A stretch of 64,000 bases of DNA from Cornus controversa (lineage: Eukaryota; Streptophyta; Magnoliopsida; Cornales; Cornaceae). This document shows positions 23,401-34,200 of the stretch, piece by piece (positions within the stretch are counted from its first letter, which is position 1; each line of letters opens with the position of its first letter). The stretch covers positions 44,718,755-44,782,754 of the forward strand of contig CM048853.1 in NCBI GenBank assembly GCA_026545225.1. The letters run 5' to 3'. Position numbers and translations under genes: made by a program. Under the pieces are notes generated by a model. The model saw nothing but the letters and a program-made list of their open reading frames with translations, did not search any database and was not told the origin of the DNA.

Positions 23401-25288
23401 TTCTCAATACATCGAGAATATCCTCGTGATACCACAATCTACTACGTTCACCAGGCTCATTAGGGGATTCTCGACGGATGATCTCTTTAGCCATATCTTG
23501 AATCAAATCATGCATCATCAACCGGTTATGCCCATCAATGCTTACAAGACAACGACGAGATAAAACCCCAATTCCAGATTCAGGAAAGAAACCACAACCT
23601 TCTAGTATTTTTATTGGCAAATCTTGTTCCATTCCAACGAAAAAACACGCAATATCTAGAAATAAACTCTTTTGTTTATCATCAAGTGAATTGAAGCTCA
23701 ACATAAGTTTTTGTTGAACATCATTGTGTGGAATCTTTTTCAACTTCTTCAATTCACTTCTCCATTCAGGTACTGTTTTGTCTGATAAAAAGGAACCTAA
23801 AATTTCAAGAACTAAAGGAAGGCCCATAGCATAACTCACTACTTCCTCAGAGAGGATCCCATAGCCTTCCACTGGATGGTCTCTCCTAAAGGCATGCCAA
23901 CTGAAGAGTTGAAGAGATTCCAAGTTATTCAACTCCTTAGACTTATACACCGCATCCACTCGAAGCGAAGATACTGAAGCCAAATCTCTGGTTGTTACTA
24001 TGATGCTACTTCCAAGACGTAACAAATGTCGATTAATGGCTAATGCTCTCAATTGGCAGGTGTTATCCACGTCATCAAGAACAAGAAGAACCCTTCGACA
24101 CCATGCTCGTTGTTTTATCACCTCTATTCCATGATCCTCGCTTCTTACTGTCTGATTAGAATCCATTAGGAGATCACAAAGAAGCTTTTCTTGTAATTGA
24201 ACAAGGCCGTTCGGTTGCATCGAAGTTTGTCTAATATTAACAAGAAAGCTACTGCTTTCAAAGTCACGATGTATGCGATTATACATTGCTTTAGCAACTG
24301 TTGTCTTGCCTATTCCACCAATCCCCCATATGGCAACAATCCTAACCTCACTATTTGCTCGCCCCAACTTTAGAAAGTCACTTAGTCGTTGAACACGATG
24401 TTGTATTCCAACTGGGTATTCCGCAACACTTAAACAAGTAGGATTTAATTTATCTGCGACTTCTCCAACAACAATCTGAATAAAAGTCGACTCACACCTG
24501 CCAATAATTTTTTTTTCAATCTTCCGGTTTAGGAGAAAAAGAATTTTAAAAAAAAATGAATGTTCAAAAAAAGAAAAGAAAGGAAAGTGAAACTAAGCAA
24601 TTTTTACATTTAGAGAGGTGAAAGATCAAAAATAGGTTTGGAACTACCGATCAACGCTTTGGATTTGGAATTGAAAGAAATTTAGTTCAAAGTTATAACT
24701 AAATTTCTTTAAAGTAAGAACTAAATTTTCTTTCTAACTCCAAATTCAAGGCACATATTTGATAATTCCAAATACAACGTAAGTGAAACTGGATGCTTTG
24801 AATTAAAGATATAGTATTAAGTACCCGTTGGCAACATTTTGCATGACGTAACCTGACAATTTGCCAGCCTGAGCTAGAGCCAACCTCCATTTCTTCACCA
24901 ATTCCAAGTCAAACCGCTTTCTGTGACTGGCAAATGCTTTTGCATAACAACCCCTTTGTGACCGGATATCGGAGGGTTGGACATCATAGAAGATGGGAAT
25001 AACAATCTGATTGAATGTCTTCTTGCAATACATGATCTTCACAAGCTCGTCAAGGCACCATTTTGAGGACGCATAATTTTCAGAGAATACGATAACCGAC
25101 ACCCTTGATTCCTCGATTGCTTTCAGCAATCCGGGACCAATCTCGTTTCCTCTTTTGAGTTTAGTGTCATCCCTGAATGTGTAAAAACCATGCCTATCCA
25201 AAGCAGCCAACAAGTGACCGGTAAATTTCTTGCGAGTATCAACACCGCTGAAAGACATAAACACATCATAAACACAGGAAGCTGCCAT
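20405..25288 (-). CDS. TNL-B: TIR-NBS-LRR immune receptor with rearranged 3' end
   Basis: Inferred exons: TIR 25288-24825, NB-ARC 24497-23393, LRR 23205-22927, LRR 22836-22150, C-JID 20983-20405. Phases agree with TNL-D and give about 1037 aa. The TIR has DVFMSFSGVDTRKKFTGHL and the NAD-cleavage glutamate in WCLDEL (about residue 81). NB-ARC motifs are WGIGGIGKTT, RRVLLVLDDVD, GSSIIVTTRD, GLPLVLEILGS, LFLDIACFF and MHDLIQDMA. LRRs run from LYKLKYLNLSH to the NHFRRNLLSYK end. C-JID has EIPRWCNYQSEG and GDEVEM..I. The last intron as modelled contains a broken C-JID (22009-21817) fused to an LRR-exon fragment (21816-21380). If that first C-JID exon is used instead, translation stops at 21785, giving about 919 aa. 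Exons 1-4 show no lesion. TNLs act in the cytosol or nucleus, detecting pathogen effectors and signalling through TIR NADase products. Which 3' end is transcribed is unknown. Confidence 0.75.
21130..21235 (-). mobile_element. tRNA-derived SINE-like element (block 1)
   Basis: On the minus strand the segment reads AACTAGCTGGTATAG (A-box-like) then GGGTTTGAGTCCCAC (B-box-like, 21175-21161), followed by a T-rich 3' end TGAGTTTTTACCT. The same element is at 41310-41412, so it was present before the block duplication. No cloverleaf is drawn for a working tRNA. Confidence 0.6.
21380..21816 (-). pseudogene. LRR-exon fragment of an E-like TNL fused next to TNL-B
   Basis: The reverse strand is homologous to the fourth (LRR) exon of TNL-E (41572-42170): VDIHQSIG, KNLVVLDL, then CTSLQSISMESNVAKAPFM and NFAYNFRRNL. 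It has stops, frameshifts and an internal direct duplication of about 50 bp (21612-21725, repeated TTCCGTTGGGCACAAATGTT). Its 5' end is cut at 21816/21817, where similarity switches to a C-JID. Confidence 0.85.
21817..22009 (-). pseudogene. Truncated C-JID exon of TNL-B
   Basis: After an acceptor CATAG the phase-0 frame reads LFGLMDEQGEFSIFLPGSEV, then PKWCRYQSED with a local duplication (RLCNYRSEA), then VPQLMGRVIQGLILCA. It then runs directly into the LRR-derived QLVDIHQSIG and a stop at 21785. Only the first third of a C-JID domain remains. This is probably TNL-B's original final exon, cut by the duplication breakpoint. Confidence 0.8.
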
Positions 25289-25366
25289 TTTGAAAGCTCA
25301 AACAGTTTGATCAAATGAAAGGAAAGGAAAGGTTTGTGCGTGAGAGGAGCAGGTGAGGGCATAACC

Positions 25367-25373
25367 TTGACTT
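25367..25373 (+). promoter_or_regulatory. W-box-like TTGACTT upstream of TNL-B
   Basis: TTGACTT lies about 80 bp 5' of the TNL-B ATG, in a stretch also kept upstream of TNL-E (about 50298-50304). WRKY binding is inferred from the motif only. Confidence 0.4.
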
Positions 25374-25706
25374 ATATATATCAGAAAATGACTTCTTTTT
25401 CTTTCAACATTTTTGAATTGATTGACTAACTAATACTATAAAAAAATAAAATAAAAAGTATGACAAACTGAGAAAGAATCGTAATTCCTGCCCCTTGCGT
25501 GGTGTCTCGCAGTCACCTTCTCTTGACTTTCCTTTTGAAATTATAGGCAAAGAGAAAAGTTGAGGCTCGACACTCCTTTAATAACAAAAGCAACTACAAT
25601 ATCAATATGAGTTGATGGGACCCACAAACATGTAATTCTGTGAGTCAAGTTGGTCAGAATTGGACTACCTGTCCTTTGCCTTTTTTTCCTCGTCAAACAT
25701 AAAGAT

Positions 25707-26271
25707 TAGGGTTGGTAATTTGCCTCGTTTCATCGGATACCGTCTCTTTTAGTCTCGTTTAAAACATGTTTACTCAATCGTTTAAAGAAACGGGAATAAA
25801 ATTTAGAAAAAATAATCCGCGCAGATTTGGGACAGGGGCGGGGTAAGGCCCTACCCGAATGGGTACCAGCCCCACCCGCGCCCGTTTAAGTGTGTATATA
25901 TATATTTATATATAATATAATATATAAAAAAAATATTAATATTATATATATCATACAACTATAGAAGTTATATTATATTATATATAATTAAATATGGAAG
26001 TAAATTGTATATAATTATATATATCATATGTACAGAATTAGAATTGAGCTAAATTAAATCTTTGCTTACATTGGAATTTGAAAGAAAAAATATTTGCATT
26101 AAAAAAAAAAGTATAAACGAAGTGAGGCAGAAAAATTTAATCAGTTTCGGGAATGGAATTTAGAGGTGATTTTGTAAACAATGGTGGGGCAAGGACGGAA
26201 CGGGGTAAGTTAAACGATTACAGAAACGGAGAAGGCAAAACCCATCCCACCCTGCCCCGTTGCCATCCCTA
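25707..26271. mobile_element. hAT-type MITE
   Basis: Starts TAGGGTTGGTAATTTGCC and ends CCGTTGCCATCCCTA, inverted ends typical of GGGGCGGG-bearing hAT MITEs and like the element at 4057-4660. Candidate 8-bp flanks ATAAAGAT and ATAGATAG agree at only five positions, so the insertion is old or the edges are slightly off. The interior is TA-rich, with no coding capacity. Confidence 0.65.
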
Positions 26272-26335
26272 ATAGATAGGAAACTCGAACATGAGCAGAG
26301 AACTGGACGCTCAACCGACTTAGTCACTAAGGGAT
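26272..26335 (-). mobile_element. tRNA-like SINE head
   Basis: On the minus strand, TAAGTCGGTTGAGCGTCCAG resembles an A-box region and CATGTTCGAGTTTCC a B box, about 30 bp apart. No complete tRNA fold is claimed. Confidence 0.4.
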
Positions 26336-26627
26336 ACCCAATTCAATGAATAGGTGAGTAGTAAGAGCTTGTTTGTCTTGTCAAACACGTAAATTCGAGC
26401 CCAATGATCGAAGACAAGCACTCTTGTTTCATAGCACTCTAAATTACACACAAGTGAGGAAAGAAAAAATTACACATAAGCATTTGCATGTTTGTCAAAC
26501 TTGGAGTAGTTTTTTTTTTGGAGCTTACCGCGAAGCATAATATCGACTCCAAGAAAAAACTAGTATGACAATGCATTAGTAATTTAGTACCTTATCTAAG
26601 AGGGATACCATTGACACAAAACCTACC

Positions 26628-27182
26628 TGTAATACCCCGCTCCAACACATGGTATGATATTGTCCGCTTTGGGCCTGAACCCACACGATTTTGCTATTGG
26701 GTTTTACCCCAAAAGGCCTCATACCATTTGAAGAGAACATACTATATATAAGCACATCCCCTTTTCCACACCCAGGCGATGTGGGATTGAGCACCCTGTA
26801 CCCTGTCAGTGTGGTAACTCAGTCCAGTGTTTGTCTATGCACCCGCCCACAAGGGTTACTACAATCCACCCCCTACGAGGCCCGACGTCCTCATCGGCAC
26901 ACTTCCGGCTGGGTTCAGGCTCTGATACCAACTGTAATACCCCGCTCCAACACATGGTATGATATTGTCCGCTTTGGGCCTGAGCCCGCACGATTTTGCT
27001 ATTGGGTTTTACCCCAAAAGGCCTCATACCATTTGAAGAGAACATATTACATATAAGCACATCCCCTTTTTCACACCCAGACGATGTGGGATTGAGCATC
27101 CTGTACCCTGTCAGTGTGATAGCTCAGTCCAGTGTTTGTCTATGCACCCGTCCACTCACACCCGCCCACCAGGATTACTACA
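26628..27182 (-). mobile_element. Complete TRIM retrotransposon, copy 2, TSD CTACC
   Basis: LTRs at 26628-26863 and 26933-27182 (TGTAATACCCC...TTACTACA on the plus strand, so the element reads on the minus strand). The interior has the exact primer-binding site TGGTATCAGAGC on the minus strand (26930-26919) and the purine tract complement CCACCCCCTAC at the other end. Flanks CTACC (26623-26627, 27183-27187) are a perfect TSD. The paralogous uninserted sequence ACAAAACCTACCATTTGTTA is at about 50656-50675, direct proof of insertion. Confidence 0.95.
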
Positions 27183-27187
27183 CTACC

Positions 27188-28230
27188 ATTTGTTATTATT
27201 TATATAATAGCATTCACCTTCCAAACTCATTTGAATGAGTCTTCTACAGTGGGGCCAAGGCCAAATTATAGTCCATCTTAGTATATTTTAATTTTCCAAT
27301 CTCACCAAGAAATGAATGGTCCCTTGCCAGCCTCATCATCTTCTCTGTGACAGGCAGGAAAAGTGTAATGAATGAGTGGTTATTAAGCACTCATGGGTTA
27401 ATGAATCAAAGAATAATCTTATTATTTTATCAAAATTTACGGACCAGCTGTTTGATTGTGTTGGGAAGAGAAACAACTTAGAGAAAACAATTACACCAAC
27501 AAAAAAACGATTTATGTGGTTTGATAATTTTAACTTGTGTCCACAAAACCCACCATAAATCTTACTATCAATAATGTGTTTACAATGGAAAGCTCCGGCA
27601 AAACCTCACAAGATCGGCTCTCTCCCAAAGATATAAAAACCAATTTTGAAAACAACAAAAATCTCCCAAAGATATAAAACCAATTTTGAAAACAACAAAA
27701 AAAAATTCACGGGACAACATAAACGAACTTATGATCAAGTTTTGCAACTTCAATAGGTTAAGAGTTGAAAACAACAATAAACCTAACTTGTAGGTGATCA
27801 AAATTCGACTCAAATCTATGTTTCCAGCTTATTAGCAATAGCACTCGTTAAACAGGTTCTCTTGTTCTGTGTTTGCAGCTTATTAGCAATAACATTCGTT
27901 AAACAGGTTCTCTCATTCTGTGTTTGCAATTTATTAATAATAGCGCACAAAATCAAATCTCTCTCGTCATTTTTTTCCCGTGGTGAACATGGGAGGGGGA
28001 CTCAAACATGGGCGCTTTACCAACTTGACCACTCGATGATGCCCATATCTCTCAAGTCTCAACATATTAATGCTAGAAATATTTTAATAAAAATATAATT
28101 AAATTATATTAATGGTATTTTAATATTAGTAGTTAAAATATATTTATGGTGGTTATTATTTCTACCATAATTTACATATTCATAATACCTTAACGTTACA
28201 TATTTTCTCTACATATATATGGAGCATCCA
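27188..28230. other. Intergenic with short tandem duplications
   Basis: The first ~55 bp repeats at 50670-50810. A ~50-bp direct duplication with AAAGATATAAAACCAATTTT lies at 27617-27705, and a ~50-bp unit containing CAGCTTATTAGCAATA and CGTTAAACAGGTTCTC is repeated two to three times at 27825-27945. No gene recognised. Confidence 0.6.
27985..28045 (-). mobile_element. tRNA-like SINE head
   Basis: The minus strand reads GAGTGGTCAAGTTGGTAAAG (A-box-like) and CATGTTTGAGTCCCC (B-box-like) at tRNA spacing. The upstream TCTCAAGT/AATATATT side is not tRNA-like. A short tRNA-derived SINE or tRNA relic. Confidence 0.5.
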
Positions 28231-28745
28231 CTCAGTTGAAGGTAGGGAGGGGTGCACAAAAAACCGCCCAAATTGAAAAACCAAACTAAATTAGACAAAA
28301 CGGTTAAATTTTTTACGATTCGGTTCAGTCACAGTTTTAAAAACTTGAATCCGTAATTTTTTAGTTCGGTTACAGTTTCGTGTCCATCGGAATTGGACCA
28401 AACCGAACCGAACCGAACCATTTAGTTATATATATATATAAATTTATAAAATATATTATTTATAATATAATATATTAAATTTCAAAGTAACCCTAATAAC
28501 CTTATATAGTAAAATATGACCTAAACTATTATGTTTTTTTGACTTTTTATACAAATAAAAAATAAAATAAAATAATGATAGAACTGTGATTAGAACCGAA
28601 CTGAATCGTTTCATCACGGTTCGGTTTTATACTTGATGAAACGGTTCGATTTTATACTTGAAATGGTTTGGATTGGTTTGGTTTTATGATTTAATAAAAC
28701 TGATCCGTACATTTTGAGATATTTTGGAACTAAACCGTTTAGTGT
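28231..28745. repeat. AACCGAACC-rich MITE-like segment adjoining TNL-C
   Basis: Begins near GGGAGGGGTGCACAAAAAAC, a sequence typical of hAT-like MITE ends, and is rich in GAACCGAACC and its complement GGTTCGGTTT on both sides, so it can fold back. The matching right terminus is not visible; the segment ends at the break in the TNL-C TIR exon. Confidence 0.5.
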
Positions 28746-28954
28746 TTTGAGAATACAATAACAGAAACCCTTGATTCCTCGATTGCTTTGAGCAATCCGG
28801 GACCAACTTCTTCTCCTCTTTTGAGTTTAGTGTCATCTCTGAATGTGTAAAAATCATGCCGCTCCAAAGCGGACAAGAAGTGGCCGATGAATTTCTTGTG
28901 AGTATCAACACCGCTGAAAGACAAGAACACATCGTAAACCCAGGAAGATGCCAT
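28746..28954 (-). pseudogene. TNL-C: truncated TIR exon
   Basis: From ATG at 28954 the frame gives MASSWVYDVFLSFSGVDTHK and continues through FRDDTKLKRGEEVGPGLLKA to RVSVIVFSKH, then stops. Homology to the other TNL TIR exons ends at VIVFS, just before the segment that carries the catalytic glutamate (WCLDEL). About 70 codons are left. No NB-ARC, LRR or C-JID follows on the minus strand. A free mini-TIR protein cannot be excluded but would lack NADase activity. Confidence 0.85.
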
Positions 28955-30453
28955 TTTCAAAGCTCAAACACGAGATCAAAGGAAAGGAAAAGAAAGGAAA
29001 GGTTTGTGCTTGAGAGAAGCAGGACTTGTATAGATCAGAATGGCAGGGGGAGAATCGTTTTCCAATTAATAATTAATAATAAGAGGTTAATAGCTTCTAT
29101 TTATCAAAGTCTTCAAATTCGGACAATTAAAGCTCAGGTCTTACTTGGCGGGCTGAGGATTGAGTCAAGCTTTTCTGGTCCCACTCCAACCAGAAGCTAC
29201 ATTTATTTATTTATATTTTGAAAAGAAAAGGATTATTATTACATAGACAGTTTTTATAAAGGATTGGGGTCAACTAAACTAGCTGGAGCAAGTCAAATCA
29301 ACATCGTGGAGTTATAGTGGAACCGTAATTGCCAGCCCAAGCCTGGTGTATTGGGCCTCTAATTGGCCCAAATTCCAAAACTCGAACCCAAATCGCAACC
29401 AAAGCCATATCAAGAAATAGATGTCATATCAATTTTGAGATCCTTACAATAGTTTCAAATGGATCCCACTCAAGATGATGAAATTTATATTGAAATGCTA
29501 TGTAAAAAAGTGAATTATATTAACTTATTTATACCATTGTGTAAAGCTAGCCCACAAAGGCTCTTGGACAATTCATATCAGTCATCAAGATTATCACATT
29601 TTGTTACAAAATATCCCCATACATAGTTATTTTTCATTAAATAACTGTAATGTCTTTTCTTATTAAATTACACTTATCCCATTTTTCTTATTAAAATAAA
29701 TTATGAAAAAAATTCATAATATTTTGATGATATTTTTTCCATCAAATTTGTATAAATTTACCTTTAATTCTTGAAGTTCATTTTTTAATAAAAAATCTTA
29801 AGTAATTTCTTAAATTTTCATTAATATACTCCATGAAAAAGAATGTATTTTTTATTTAAGTAATTTCTTAATTTTTCATGAATATATTGTATGAAAAAAT
29901 ATTTTTTTTAGCTTAAAAAAAATTAAACTAGGTATAATAAGTTTTACTATAAATAGTAGAATATTAATAATAAGTTAATTATTTTAGAAAATGGTTAAAT
30001 TTGTGCAATTTTTTTTCCATTGTAATGATAAATTAATACCAATAACAAAATTAAGATAAATGGTAGATTAATATTTTTATAAGAGAAGATAATGAAGATA
30101 ATTTAATAATAAAGAACAAATCTAATAGGAAAAGGTAAAATTGTCTTTTATGATAGGTATGTCCTTAGTTGCAACAAATCAACTAATTTGTAGTTTACGG
30201 AGATTATTTGCAAAAGAGTAATACTTCCAAAGAATTTATTGCACTTAACCCTAGTTAATGGCAAAGAACTTCCTTTACTATTTGAAATTTGCAGCAAGTA
30301 AATCCACAAAATTCCTCTGAGACTCAAAATTTCGAATATAATAATTCTTCTTTAGTCAACTGACCTAATTGGCTGAGAAATAGCTTATGAACATTATTTG
30401 TTCATATTTTTTTGATGTTGTCATAAAGCTTATAATTTTTTCTTTAATAATTC
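28955..30453. other. Intergenic, very AT-rich
   Basis: The first ~40 bp match TNL upstream regions (ATCAAAGGAAAGGAAA-type leader). From about 29450 to 30260 the sequence is nearly all A/T with no open frame, ending in GCACTTAACCCTAGTTAATG, a likely end of an AT-rich non-autonomous element. No gene seen. Confidence 0.55.
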
Positions 30454-31289
30454 CATCTTCCATGTTTTTGAATATAATTTAATAGCTTTAGATGTGATGC
30501 TCAAGAAAACGAATGAATTTGAAATTAGAACACACATTGATCAATAATATTTCAAAATTTATCTTAATAAAGTTTGTAAATTCAAAGTTGTTTTATTGTT
30601 CCTTCACGAAAGTTCATAGCTTTCACCTCATAATAATAGTCCATCATCCGGTGTAACTGTAAGTCTAGTTATTGGAAGTGATTAATTGACACAAATCTAA
30701 AATTAATTATTATTAAATTATGGGTAGCCACTTTCCCATGCTTTGCGGAGTTATTCCAATCATTAATTCGTTTTATGCTAATGGATCATGTACCACAATC
30801 TCCTCACACGAATAGATATTGGGTACGTTCGGCGCACATGGATTGGATGCATATGAACCATTGGTACACTAGAAATCTGTGAGCCCCACCACATGTGTAT
30901 GACATTAATAATCCAGATGTGTCGCTCGCAACATATACCAATTCAACCAACACTATTTTCATATTATTAACGGATCGACATTAACAGAAGACACTTTCCA
31001 TTCACAGCAAACAGCAATCTAAGTTTAGGAACATTATTCAGGTAACTACTCACTACATTGACCAAGAGTTCAATTCTTCACCTCCAAAATTAAGTGGTAT
31101 TTCTGTGATAAAAATATTTCATCGGTCGCGGGAAGCAAACATAAAACAACCACACTTAATAACACAATTTTCTCTCAAATTAATTCATACATTTTTTTAA
31201 TTGAAACTTAAATTCAAAATGCTCATCTAAATATAGACTATATATACTTGTTACATAATTAAAAATTGCATCCATTAATTTGAAATTCT

Positions 31290-34200
31290 TCAATCTACGA
31301 CTCTCCACTTTTCCCCATTACGAACAACAAAGGTACGCAGATCTTGACCTTCACTGGAGGTGAAAGTATCACTGTCTTTAATTATACCCATTTCCATACC
31401 TAATTCATAATCCACTCGGGAAAGTGGAGGAAGCAATTTTTTCACCGGCAAAAGGCGGGTTATATCCTTCTCATCGCCCTCGTAAACCAGTTGAATCCCA
31501 CACTTTTTCACCGGCCAACGACGGTCTATTAATATTTCCATCTCCACTTCATCTCCGTTGTCCAACTCAGATTCAAGGCACGGGTTTGGTATGTAGGAGA
31601 TCCACATCTGATCAACTTCAAAACTTGTATCAGTTTCTTCAGCATATACATCAACTTTTGGTGTCAGAATTGTTCCACCACACATCTTGGTTCTATTAGA
31701 AATGTAAATGGAAATAGAAAAATAGTCATTGAAGAAGCTAGAAAAAGCAACACAGAGAATAAACCCTTGTATTATCTGACCCTGCACGAGCTGAGGCACC
31801 CCAAAACGTAAAATGTGTCCTTCACTCTCGTAGTTGCACCACCTCGGAATCTCATTCCCGCGAAAATGATAAATATTTTCGGCAGTTTTGATTGAGTGAT
31901 GTGAGGCATTATATGAGTCGGGATCCTTCTCATTGCCCTCAAAAACCAGACTAAACCCATACTTCTTCCCCGAGAACATATCATCATGTACTATGATTAT
32001 TTCTATCTCCACTTCATCTCCGCCATCCAACCGACAATCGTATTCCAGGCACTGGTTTGGTAAGTAGGAGAGCCACATCTCATCTCCATCACATTTAGGA
32101 AATATACGCAATGGAGGTAAAGGCAAAGTTGTGGGGGTAGACATCTTGGTTCTATTAGAAATCTTCACACAAGTAGTAGTGTTGGAAAGAAAGCACTCGC
32201 CGCAAGGAAAAACAACACAGAAAATAAACCCTTGTATTATCCGACCCACGAGCCGTGGCACCCGAAAACCAAAAACACCTCCCTCGCTCCGGTAGTTGCA
32301 CCACCTCGGAATCTCGCTCCCCAAAAGATAAATATTCAACCAACCTTGTTTTCCCGGTCCCTACATTAGACCCACAAGCTGAGGCTTAATTGGTTTCTAG
32401 TACTACATATATATACACTCACACACATACAAAGAGACAGAGACAGAGTAGCTTACCTCATAACGGAGTAGATCACTTCTAAAATTATTAGCAAAATTGT
32501 ATTTGACTAAGTTCGGACAACCCCAACACCACAAGAATCGTTCTGATGCTGCTGCATTTAATTCCATTGATATGCTTTGCAATGATGTGCAGTTGTCTGC
32601 TACCAAATCCTTTAAATTTACTGGAAGCGCCGGAATCGATTCAAGCAGAGTACAATCATTTACAAAGAGGCCCTCTAGTAGCGGAAGGCTGGCGATGGTA
32701 GCTGGTAGGTTAGAAAATTTGTTTTTGCTAAGACTCAAAAATTTCAAGGACACCAAACTACCAATTTCCCTGGGCACATAAGCTATATTGCAGTCTTTCA
32801 TATGTAATTCTCTGATGCTACTTGATAATTGTAACGACGAAAAGCTTGATTCAGGTGGTGATCCTTGAAAAAATGCTGGCCATTGTAATTTGGAGCAACC
32901 GGACATATTGAAATTAATGAGAGACTTCAACATGAAAATGCTAAGGGGAATCTTCTCAAGATTCTGGCAATTTTTCAAATCTAAGACAACAAGATTTTCT
33001 AGACATCCAATAGATGGATGAACCTCTACCAGCTTTGTACAATCATTAAGCAACAATTTTTCAAGACTGGGGAGTCCCGTGAAGTCCGGAGTTTTGATCA
33101 AGAAATATGAATGACTGAGATTGAGGTATTTCAATTTTGTACAAATCTACGAGGAATACAAAGAAATAATAAATTTTCATGCACGTCATTCTATTAATTA
33201 AGTATGAAGGAGATGAAAATAGTAGTATCATCATCGTACCTTTGTTCCTCTCCAAAGTTGTTTGAGCTTGCTACAGCTTAAGTCAACGACAACCAGATTC
33301 TCTGTAATTAAGGTTGATGGTAAACATTTTGAAGAAAATCCTATCCAAGATAGCCATACAAGTCTTCCAGTGAGGTGTAAGCTTCCACTTAGTTGGACAT
33401 AATTGAGACAAAGTAGTCTCAACCCCTCCATCTTTGTAAATGCTTTCGCATTTGGTGATGATTTTGGTAAGCACAGGTATAAGCCATGAGTTGCTTCCGT
33501 TCCCTGATGATAATTAAAAAAATGCAAATATAAGAATATATATATAACATTGTGTTGAATATATATCCCATATTGTGCGACTTTTATGATGTGTCGTGTG
33601 CTATGGTATTTTATAGTGATAAGATATATACGTAACTAATTCAGAATTTGTGCTCTTACTGTATCATATGTCAGCACATGGAGAACGTCTTCATGATACC
33701 ATAATCTACTACGTTTCCCAGGCTCATCAGGGGATTCTTGGCGGACGATTTCTCTAGCCATGTCCTGAATCAGATCATGCATCATCAGCCAGTTATGCTC
33801 AGTAACGCTTACAAGACAACGACGAGATAAAACCCCAATATCAGTTTCTGGATAGAAACCGCAGCCTTCTAGTATTTTGATTGCAAATTCTTTGTTCATT
33901 CCAACAAAAAAACATGCAATATCTAGAAATAAACCCTTTTGTTTTTCATCAAGTGAATCGAAGCTCAACTTAAGTTTTTCTTGAACATTTTTATGAGGAA
34001 TCTTTTTCAACTTGTTCAATAAACTTTTCCATTCGGGTATGGTTCTATTGTCCAACAAAAGGGAACCTAAAATTTCAAGAACTAAAGGAACCCCCTTAGC
34101 ATAACTCACTATTTCCTTAGAGAGGATCTCATGGCCTTCTACAGGAATGTCTCCCATAAAGGCATGCCAACTGAAAAGTTGAAGAGATTCCTCCTCATTC

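Noticed and set aside
26272..28045. Functional tRNA genes at the A/B-box-like sites
   Set aside because: No complete cloverleaf or anticodon arm could be drawn; better explained as tRNA-derived SINE heads.
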